DNA from: Prosopocoilus inquinatus
Taxonomy: Eukaryota; Arthropoda; Insecta; Coleoptera; Lucanidae
Direction of reading: 5' to 3'
NCBI GenBank assembly: GCA_036172665.1
Contig: CM069870.1
Span: 63,550,212 to 63,614,211, forward strand
Length of the DNA stretch: 64,000 nucleotides
Positions 61,201 to 64,000 of the stretch are shown piece by piece. The notes beneath the pieces were generated by a model that searched no databases, was not told the origin of the DNA, and worked only from the letters and a program-made list of their open reading frames with translations. The translations under genes and the position numbers were made by a program. Every line of letters starts with the position of its first letter. Position 1 is the first letter of the stretch.

Positions 61201-63003
61201 CTTTCTTTACACAACGAGTCTTTTCAAATCCTCCTTTTTAAACCTGCCTCATTTATTCTACCAATCCATAATATCCTTGGTCTTTCTTTTCTCCTTGTCT
61301 GTCTCCTCTTGCCACTATCTCTCTTTTAATCGGTTTTTCAAGGTAGATCTCAGCGATGTGTCCGAACCAATTTAATGAATTGTTCGTTTATCGTTTTTCC
61401 CTCAATTTTGTTATATTTTGGTAATTTTTTTAACACCTGAATGGATCCAAATCTTTTAGATTTACATCCATAACTCTGACGAGGTTCCAACCATCGACGT
61501 GAAACCCCAACACGTCTGGGACTTCACCACTGACAGAATATCCTTTTCGGTGAAACAAACTTACACCACCGAAGACGTACGCCAGCTGTCCATCAAGCAA
61601 AGACGATGCACGTTTGAAGACGAAATCAAGCTGACCATCGACCACATGTACACGTATTCGGCTTGCACGAGACAGTGTCGAATGCGAACGGCCATGAGGA
61701 AGTGCAAGTGCGTGCCCCATTTCTACCTCCAAGTTGGTGGTAAATACAAGCACTGTAACATCAAGGAACTCGCGTGCATCGTTGAAAACCTCGATGCCAT
61801 TACGTCGATTGATCATTGTTCGTGTGAACTGGGTTGTTCCAATACGGTTTACGAGATTGAGAAGTTGAACGAAAAGGGGTAAGTGAATTCGGCCCTAAAC
61901 ACAGTCTTTTTCTTTTGATTTTCCTCTTCTGTCAATTATATTTCCTAATTTGTCAAATGAGTTACCTACTTGTCATACGACTGACTGGTCATTTCCGAAA
62001 CTGCAAAATGATTGGACAAATAGGGAAACTTAATTAATGACGAAAATAGAAAACCAAAAGGAAAAGACTGTAAAATATTTTAATTAGGCACTCGAGTACA
62101 TTGGAAGTGGAATTCGTCTCATGGCCCATGGTGAGATACAAAAGGGAAATATTATTTGGTTGGGTGGATCTGCTAGGTAGGTTTTTGGAAAACGAAAAAG
62201 ACAGAAGGTGTGATGTGAAGTTTACTTTTTAGTTTCGTTCGGGGGAATAGCCGGTCTCTTCCTGGGTTTCAGCCTACTTTCAGGTGTGGAACTGATCTAT
62301 TATTTTACAATCCGCGCCTGCTGTATGGTACACATGGAGAGAGCGAAATTGAAGAAGATTGAATTCGACGAGAAACGAAAACCGAAGCCGAAATACGACC
62401 TAAGTTTGGTGCCCTATTTCAAAAATAAAACCTCACCTGTACCCGAACCATCGCTTAAATCGATAACCGGGGGGTTCTATCGAGAAAACTTACAGAAATA
62501 TAACGACGTAAGTTAAGTTTGTGTGTGTGGTAGTTGCTTCCTTTCAAAATTAATTATTTATAAATAACCTATCAAACTGTTATCGCCGTTAGTGTTCGTG
62601 CACTTAAGTACATTATTTTTGGCGGGCGTGTGCATTTACGTTATGCTTTTGATTTCGGGTGCTTTAGAAAGCCAAACATTTCGTCGTCGTGCCTAAACAA
62701 ACCGCAGTCACCAAAATATTTACTCAGTCAGGAGCTCCGGCTTTTACGTTTGAGCAGAAAAGAGTTTGGGATTCTTGTTTTGGTTCTTCTGGCTCTTCAG
62801 AAGTTCGGAAATAGAACGAATTTTACGACGTAAACAATGCCACTATGTAATTACCTAACCCTCGGTGTTACAAGAATTTTTTTCGGTCAAATTTTAAGCT
62901 TTTGTTTTCTTTTTTTTTGTTTCAGGAGATTACTCCGAGGGGCTTCACCAAGAAGTCCAACGATGAATTCGGATCACCTTTTGGAATAGAGTTTACAAAT
63001 TAA
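32350..63003 (+). CDS. Pickpocket-family DEG/ENaC sodium channel subunit (nine coding exons, 543 aa)
   Basis: The product is a two-transmembrane amiloride-sensitive-type cation channel subunit, which in this family assembles as a trimer in the plasma membrane. Coding exons: 32350-32513, 49322-49522, 54141-54291, 55459-55604, 55672-55780, 61460-61878, 62088-62176, 62233-62507 and 62926-63003. All introns are GT-AG, phases agree, and the total is 1,632 nt. Seen in the protein: HG gating motif at 40-41, TM1 about 56-77, FPAITLC at 100-106, CC at 193-194 followed by FFPIFTENGFCYTFNS, and a Cys-rich extracellular end (C307, C326, C330, C339, C341, C356, C363, C377, C379, C383). SWPMVRYKRE leads into TM2, about 419-447, with selectivity filter G438-F439-S440. 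Length is normal for the family. The start is the first of two adjacent ATGs (32350, 32353). Insect genes of this class are often auto-named pickpocket 28, but I cannot assign the paralogue or its stimulus. Introns 1, 2 and 5 are full of transposon relics; four others are 56-418 bp. Confidence 0.95.
32934..33531. repeat. Interlocking inverted repeat A-B-A'-B' with two copies of the conserved core
   Basis: A (32,934-33,050) is the reverse complement of A' (about 33,240-33,365). B (about 33,070-33,235) is the reverse complement of B' (about 33,365-33,531). The order A-B-A'-B' is not a simple hairpin. B and B' each carry the core seen at 10.6 kb (CTGAAGAAGCCCCAAGCAGG and GCTGAAACAGCTGTACAGAG). 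The 205-codon frame at 33,029-33,646 reads through this repeat and is not a gene. The right arm ends where the LINE begins. Confidence 0.85.
33693..34193 (-). pseudogene. LINE ORF2 C-terminal segment
   Basis: It contains FANIESRIRYGLMCWGTSS and IFLIQKRIIRNIL, the Y-x-x-x-x-S-x-x-x-Y-G-x-x-x-W-G and Q-K-x-x-x-R-x-I blocks that follow the RT domain in CR1/Jockey LINEs. It ends with a natural-looking stop before the 3' UTR. Confidence 0.85.
34207..34905 (-). pseudogene. LINE reverse transcriptase, catalytic palm and thumb
   Basis: It opens with LSPSQYGFLPHESTSLAF, then FFDNSSAFDTVNH (motif A aspartate), SGVPQGSILGPLLYVIFVND (motif B) and CQFADDTSLV (motif C, both catalytic aspartates kept). It ends at a stop at 34,207-34,209, after which the frame shifts by one into the following segment. 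Confidence 0.92.
34921..35433 (-). pseudogene. LINE reverse transcriptase, N-terminal part
   Basis: It contains AKVIPVHKKEDTSDISNYRP and SILPAVSKIFEK, the classic non-LTR RT block (V-x-P-[VI]-x-K-K-x-D...N-Y-R-P-I-S-L-L). A TAA stop at 34,921-34,923 (minus strand) separates it from the next segment in the same frame, so this is a nonsense mutation rather than a frameshift. Confidence 0.9.
35456..35845 (-). pseudogene. LINE ORF2 fragment: region between endonuclease and RT
   Basis: About 129 codons are basic and include SWVTDEIKSNSKK, resembling the W-x-T-x-E-I/L segment found between endonuclease and RT in CR1/Jockey elements. The frame shifts by one relative to the next segment at a ten-base run of T (plus strand, about 35,468-35,477), a typical slippage site. 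Confidence 0.75.
36200..36348. repeat. Inverted repeat, ~50-bp arms
   Basis: GGCCTTATTCTCAAATCGAG at about 36,205 and CTCGATTCGAGAATAAGGC at about 36,328 are inverted partners. The match continues inward over AACAAACTTGCAAGAGAAC against its complement, with a ~45-bp loop. Confidence 0.75.
36661..36856. mobile_element. PIF/Harbinger-type MITE, 196 bp
   Basis: The terminal inverted repeats TGCCCAGTTTCTGAAACGAT and ATCGTTTCAGAAACCGGGCA differ at one position over 20 bp. They are flanked by TTA on both sides (36,658-36,660 and 36,857-36,859), which fits the 3-bp TWA target duplication of PIF/Harbinger elements. The interior is AT-rich and non-coding. Confidence 0.85.
37080..38260. repeat. Dispersed T-rich repeat, copy B
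   Basis: Its start (CTTACAAGAAAATAAAAATT, about 37,122) matches copy A at about 22,642. The body is T-rich, with recurrent ATTTGACTTTATTTTG and AATTATCAATTGATCG phrases about 150-190 bp apart, so it is itself a decayed tandem structure. It has no coding frame. Confidence 0.6.
38302..38394. repeat. Hairpin palindrome, ~93 bp
   Basis: The outer arms TTTTTGAATAAAATTCGTCA and TGACGAATTTTATTCAAAAA enclose AAAGCCTCCGAC/GACTCGAGGTTT. A perfect inner palindrome, CACTATAAAATTTATAGTG, lies at the axis. It is probably a very small MITE. Confidence 0.85.
38640..39150. repeat. Tandem repeat, three to four diverged ~125-150-bp units
   Basis: GTTTTGTAAGAGTGACATTT-like, GGCGCCATCTG-like and AACATTTTTATGAACGTTGCC-like phrases recur at about 38,660, 38,820, 38,965 and 39,115. 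Each is followed by a T-run and TATTTTTATTGGGAAAAGG-like text. Confidence 0.7.
39924..40024. mobile_element. Mini palindromic element, 23-bp perfect arms
   Basis: ACGACGCTCAACTTAAATGA (then TAC) at 39,924 is mirrored by GTATCATTTAAGTTGAGCGT (then CGT) ending at 40,024, around a ~55-bp loop. It directly abuts the next fold-back element. Confidence 0.85.
40025..41387. mobile_element. Long fold-back element, ~1.36 kb, arms ~600 bp
   Basis: The left end TGTACAGGGTGGCCCAACGA and right end TCGTTTGGCCACTCTGTACA are inverted partners. Similarity continues inward over roughly 600 bp, for example GAGCGATCGACACTTACGAA against its complement near 40,945, and TTTAAATGGAACGGCCTACT near 40,485 against 40,880. 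About 150 bp at the centre (40,630-40,780) is unique. It has no coding frame. Arms differ by several percent, so it is not recent. Confidence 0.9.
41396..42236. mobile_element. Fold-back element with arms of ~14-bp GCCGTCGCCAATTC subrepeats
   Basis: The left arm (41,396-41,504) reads GGGACGATTCGCCGTCGCC, then repeated CAACTCGCCGTCGCC-type units. The right arm (42,120-42,236) is the inverted version (GGCGACGGTGAATTGGCGAC and so on). The ~600-bp middle is AT-rich and unrelated. CTGTACAG lies just outside both ends, so it may sit in a duplicated target. Subrepeated inverted termini recall FB/Galileo-type fold-back transposons. Confidence 0.85.
44266..45550. mobile_element. Second element with CACACACTTCGTTCAATTCG termini, ~1.28 kb
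   Basis: The left end CCACACACTTCGTTCAATTC at about 44,270 and the inverted right end GAATTGAACGAAGTGTGTGA at about 45,526-45,545 match the family at 39.6-42.8 kb. The interior includes a GC-richer block with a ~90-190-bp direct repeat (GTGCTACG(T/C)CACTGGA(T/C)CGAT and GGTCCCCTAC) seen near 44,875, 44,950 and 45,070. Open frames there (94-108 codons) follow the repeat and are not convincing genes. Confidence 0.75.
46380..47340. other. Purine-rich (A+G) tract
   Basis: About 1 kb of the + strand is dominated by GAAAGAAAAG-type sequence. It produces Lys-rich frames on one strand and Phe-rich frames on the other. No gene or repeat period was seen. Confidence 0.5.
47530..47660. ncRNA. Pair of opposed hammerhead-like relics (weak)
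   Basis: On the minus strand CTGATG (47,558-47,563) precedes GGCCGAAACGTCG (GAAA at 47,538-47,541). On the plus strand CTGACG (47,615-47,620), a GCC...GGC stem and GAAACGTC (GAAA at 47,640) follow. Both keep the GAAAC-GUC end seen in hammerhead ribozymes, but the last base of CUGANGA is altered in both and stem I is poor. They are probably decayed Penelope-type termini. Confidence 0.25.
47960..48850. repeat. TTAATTAATT-type minisatellite with higher-order ~268-bp period
   Basis: A ~55-70-bp unit (TTAATTAATTTTTGGTGTGA, then TATTGATTTTTGATCTA-like) is repeated about a dozen times with heavy divergence. A larger unit starting TTTTTAACTTTAATTAA is seen at about 47,967 and 48,236. Confidence 0.75.
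49322..49522 (+). CDS. Pickpocket exon 2: first transmembrane segment and start of the extracellular loop
   Basis: It encodes residues 56-121 (TM1 about 56-77, then KFQTNPTITGLDTD and FPAITLCENT). The acceptor is TGCTGTAG at 49,321. The donor AAG|GTCCAT is weak, but it is the only site before an in-frame TGA that restores phase with exon 3. The open frame upstream to 49,251 is intronic. Confidence 0.9.
49680..51050. other. A-rich intronic stretch
   Basis: The strand is A-rich and otherwise featureless apart from the hairpin at 50,027. It may be an old inverted copy of the T-rich repeat, but no shared phrase is long enough to prove it. Confidence 0.3.
50027..50100. repeat. Hairpin, ~25-bp arms
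   Basis: AATTGAAATTAACCTCCGTC, then CACAA, is mirrored by TTGTGGGCGGAGGTTCCTTT, then CAATT, with a ~23-bp loop. It would fold in the intron 2 RNA. Confidence 0.8.
52094..53106. mobile_element. Terminal-inverted-repeat element, ~1.0 kb, arms ~220 bp
   Basis: The left end ATATACCGGGTGGAAAGTTT and right end AAACATTCCACCCGGTATAT are inverted partners. Similarity continues inward (AAACCCGAACATAG; AAATGGCGAGCAG; GTGTTAAAATTATTCCTA) for about 220 bp. The interior has no transposase. TA-rich flanks make the target duplication uncertain. Confidence 0.88.
54141..54291 (+). CDS. Pickpocket exon 3: extracellular finger region
   Basis: It encodes residues 122-172 (KFSNSNDKENLNHFLMKLSQ onward), ending at GAG|GTGAGC. 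It contains no cysteine. The acceptor ATTTTCAG is strong. This is the least conserved part of the family's loop, so it is assigned by phase and position. Confidence 0.88.
54508..54849 (-). other. Unrecognised minus-strand open frame in intron 3 (113 codons)
   Basis: The residue composition is balanced (for example LPDFFVLTEESASFLYPDF), unlike compositional ORFs elsewhere. It lacks a clear ATG start and I know no matching family. It lies in a 1.17-kb intron of the channel gene, so a transposon fragment is the likeliest reading. Chance is possible. Confidence 0.2.
55459..55604 (+). CDS. Pickpocket exon 4: Cys-rich core with CCxxFFP motif
   Basis: It encodes residues 173-220. The motif order CQSIFTECTF, CCEGFFPIFTENGFCYTFNS is diagnostic of the pickpocket branch. 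The acceptor is AATGCAG and the donor GG|GTAAGG (phase 2). Confidence 0.97.
55672..55780 (+). CDS. Pickpocket exon 5
   Basis: It encodes residues 221-257, ending DNEDLQVA at the donor GCG|GTAAGT. It follows a 67-bp intron. An alternative donor CAG|GTGGCG 6 bp upstream would drop two residues. GTAAGT is preferred. Confidence 0.9.
57779..57824 (-). ncRNA. Hammerhead-ribozyme-like motif (type I, Penelope-like context)
   Basis: Minus strand order: UUUUGUC (stem I), CUGAUGA, A, GCAAU loop AUUGC (stem II, 5 bp), GAAA, UAUU, GACAGAA (stem I, 7 bp with one G-U). AUU would be the cleavage triplet. Stem III is only the 2-bp self-complementary AUAU, as in hammerheads that act as dimers. The extra A between CUGAUGA and stem II departs from the consensus. 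The element is antisense in intron 5. Confidence 0.45.
58082..58290. repeat. (TA)n microsatellites flanking a repeat terminus
   Basis: TA runs lie at about 58,082-58,099 and 58,250-58,288, with a further run at about 57,685-57,702. The second follows directly after ACCCGGAAGAATACTACAGC, an ending like those of Penelope-type elements. It may have been primed or captured at insertion. Confidence 0.85.
58150..58186 (+). ncRNA. Hammerhead-like core, CUGAAGA variant
   Basis: CUGAAGA (fits CUGANGA), U, GGCAAG-UGAGAC-CUUGCC (stem II, 6 bp), GAAAC, GUU, GUC. Stem III would be A-U plus C-G with loop GUU. Stem I is not supported by the flanks, so activity is doubtful. As with the other copies, one extra base precedes stem II. 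Confidence 0.3.
58297..58627. mobile_element. Inverted pair of 51-bp termini (AACGAGGATAAACGGCTG)
   Basis: CCGAAAGAGATTGTTTAACG, then AGGATAAACGGCTGGTGGCTGGGTGTTGTTT (58,297-58,347), is mirrored by AAACAACGCCCAACCACCAG onward at 58,577-58,627. A third copy of the AACGAGGATAAACGGCTG phrase lies at 57,721-57,738. Together with the hammerhead-like cores this indicates a non-autonomous retroelement, possibly Penelope-like. No reverse transcriptase or GIY-YIG frame was found. Confidence 0.6.
58510..58555 (+). ncRNA. Hammerhead-ribozyme-like motif, sense strand of intron 5
   Basis: CUGAUGA at 58,516-58,522, A, GCAAU-AUUGC stem II, GAAA at 58,541-58,544, UAUC, GACA pairing with UGUU (4 bp, one G-U). 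It is a diverged copy of the motif at 57,779-57,824. Being on the sense strand, it could in principle cut the pre-mRNA. Confidence 0.4.
59000..60640. other. Intron 5 sequence, nothing recognised
   Basis: It is AT-rich, with no element ends, repeat period or coding frame that I can support. Confidence 0.45.
60652..60730. repeat. Perfect 39-bp tandem duplication carrying a TGACGTCA palindrome
   Basis: The unit TGCGCGCGCCGCTAATCTGT, then TGACGTCAGAATACGTTAG, occurs at 60,652-60,690 and 60,691-60,729 without mismatch. Each unit has a CRE-type TGACGTCA (CREB/ATF-type bZIP site) and an alternating GCGCGCGC run. It is strongly GC-rich against its surroundings in intron 5, 0.7 kb before exon 6. A regulatory role is inference. 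Confidence 0.9.
61460..61878 (+). CDS. Pickpocket exon 6: thumb and Cys-rich extracellular end
   Basis: It encodes residues 258-396. IYIHNSDEVPTID starts the conserved H-x-P/S-D-E-x-P block, and RRCTFEDE, YSACTRQCRMRTAMRKCKCV and CSCELGCSNTVYE follow. Ten cysteines are in positions usual for the family. The acceptor is TCTTTTAG and the donor GG|GTAAGT (phase 2). Confidence 0.98.
62088..62176 (+). CDS. Pickpocket exon 7: pre-TM2 and start of TM2
   Basis: It encodes residues 397-426. LEVEFVSWPMVRYKREILFG, then WVDLL, is the conserved lead into TM2. The residue that is mutated in degenerin gain-of-function alleles lies in this neighbourhood; I have not fixed its exact position. Confidence 0.97.
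62233..62507 (+). CDS. Pickpocket exon 8: selectivity filter and cytoplasmic tail
   Basis: It encodes residues 427-518. VSFGGIAGLFLGFSLLSGVE holds the G-F-S filter at 438-440 and the acidic residue E446, followed by IYYFTIRACCM and a Lys/Glu-rich cytoplasmic tail. The preceding intron is only 56 bp. The donor is GAC|GTAAGT. Confidence 0.98.
62926..63003 (+). CDS. Pickpocket exon 9: C-terminus
   Basis: It encodes residues 519-543 (EITPRGFTKKSNDEFGSPFG, then IEFTN), with TAA at 63,001-63,003. The acceptor TTGTTTCAG follows a long pyrimidine tract. Confidence 0.92.
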   Translation, partial: EITPRGFTKKSNDEFGSPFGIEFTN

Positions 63004-63229
63004 TTGTCGAAGAGATGTTGTCAGTAAACAGCATTTTAAAGCAGTTTTGGAGCACACAAGTCACAACGCATATTATTTTCGATAGCTGGACCAGAAATAC
63101 TGTCGCCTGTTTGAATTTGGCGCCCGTGGATTTAGTGTTGCTTTCATTGGACAGTTGGCGATATTGACCTCTGAATTTTGATAATTGTCGTTTTCCTTGA
63201 GTACAAGATGCAATTAAACAACAAATTTG

Positions 63230-63374
63230 AATAAATTTTCAATCTACATACTTTAATCCTTTGCTAAATACACGAAATATTGTCACAAGATACAATCTCT
63301 ATCACTATTTTAATGATAAGTGATAGTGATTTTTTTGTTCATATGTCTTACAAAAAATAAGAAAACTAAATAAA
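63230..63374 (+). terminator. Two candidate poly(A) signals of the pickpocket gene
   Basis: AATAAA occurs at 63,230-63,235 and 63,369-63,374, 227 and 366 bp after the stop codon. The first is followed by a T-rich segment. A short hairpin, CTATCACT/AGTGATAG, lies between them at about 63,300. Confidence 0.55.
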
Positions 63375-64000
63375 GCGATTGCTACTGAATTTCTTCTTTT
63401 TTAATTGTCCAAGCAATTCTTAAAAATGATCCGGAAATCCGTTACCAAACAAACAAAGAAACATATTTTTAATGTATGCAATAAAATTTTGAAAACCATG
63501 GAGAAGGAAGGTAACACAAAAGAAGATAATATAATACAGGGTTGCCATATTTTTTCTAGACAATGTCGTCAACTTTTTGTAAAAATATCGCCAAAAACGT
63601 CAAGATAATGAATAATTGTTTTTTTTTTTAATTGAAGCACTCTCTTGTGTTATAATAAAGGGTAGAAGCAAATTAAAACAATTTCATCCATTTCAATAAA
63701 ATTTTATGACCTCCCCGCCCATCCCTTAGCTTACTGTTAATTTTGTAGCACTCATCATCACAATAAAATTAAATTTATAACGAATGGAATGAGCTTTGCT
63801 ATATTTGCATAACAAATAATTCTGAAAATTGTAAACACAAACCGAAATCATCAGAGGCGAAGAAAGGGTAGTCGGCGTCCTTATGCAAAACAGTAGCTGG
63901 CACCCTTTACCCCCCGCCCCCCCCCCCCCCCAAAAAAAGAAACAAATTAATTATCAAATTATATGTCTAAAAAAAATTGTTTGCATATTTTATGATCTGA
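63375..64000. other. Downstream flank with a poly-C run
   Basis: A CCCCCGCCCC...C run of about 22 bp lies at about 63,911-63,933 in otherwise AT-rich sequence. The 67-codon frame at 63,405-63,608 is Lys-rich and not recognised. No other gene is visible before the window ends. Confidence 0.5.

Noticed and set aside
61430..61816. 128-codon minus-strand ORF
   Set aside because: It is the antisense shadow of pickpocket exon 6.

Overview
The window looks like nuclear DNA of an arthropod, most likely an insect (a beetle is plausible but cannot be fixed from sequence alone). It is AT-rich, gene-poor and full of transposon relics and tandem repeats. Its one confidently recognised gene is split by canonical introns and encodes a pickpocket (PPK) protein of the DEG/ENaC sodium-channel family, whose pickpocket branch is typical of insects.

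Layout. Positions 1-32,000 hold no gene I can recognise. They contain short tandem duplications (265-665, 1,710-2,490), a degenerate ~270-bp satellite (4,540-7,720) with a related short-period array (8,020-8,860), copies of a dispersed conserved core (10,440-11,200), and three copies of a ~2.03-kb unit in tandem (12,270-17,546). They also contain a MITE (19,996-20,467), T-rich repeat tracts, a tiny reverse-transcriptase relic (26,881-26,961) and a 1-kb fold-back structure full of GGTACAAAC motifs (27,313-28,312).

The gene. Nine coding exons on the + strand run from 32,350 to 63,003 (164+201+151+146+109+419+89+275+78 nt = 1,632 nt, 543 aa plus stop). All junction phases agree. The protein has the N-terminal HG gating motif, TM1, a Cys-rich extracellular loop, and TM2 with the G-x-S selectivity filter. 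Intron 1 (16.8 kb) is loaded with mobile DNA: an interlocking A-B-A'-B' inverted repeat, a broken antisense CR1/Jockey-like LINE, a PIF/Harbinger-type MITE, and a nest of inverted-repeat elements at 39.6-42.8 kb with a relative at 44.27-45.55 kb. A degenerate minisatellite with higher-order structure ends the series at 47.96-48.85 kb. Intron 2 holds a hairpin and a ~1-kb terminal-inverted-repeat element. Intron 5 holds a cluster of repeats with hammerhead-ribozyme-like cores of the kind known from Penelope-like elements, and a perfect 39-bp duplication carrying a CRE palindrome. Two poly(A) signals follow the stop codon.

Most promising for follow-up: the hammerhead-like cores in intron 5 (one with a 7-bp stem I), the eight-copy conserved core shared by three unrelated repeat contexts, the fold-back elements built from short subrepeats (27.3 kb and 41.4 kb), and the nested element stack at 39.6-42.8 kb. 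I see no tRNA or rRNA gene, CRISPR array or operon.
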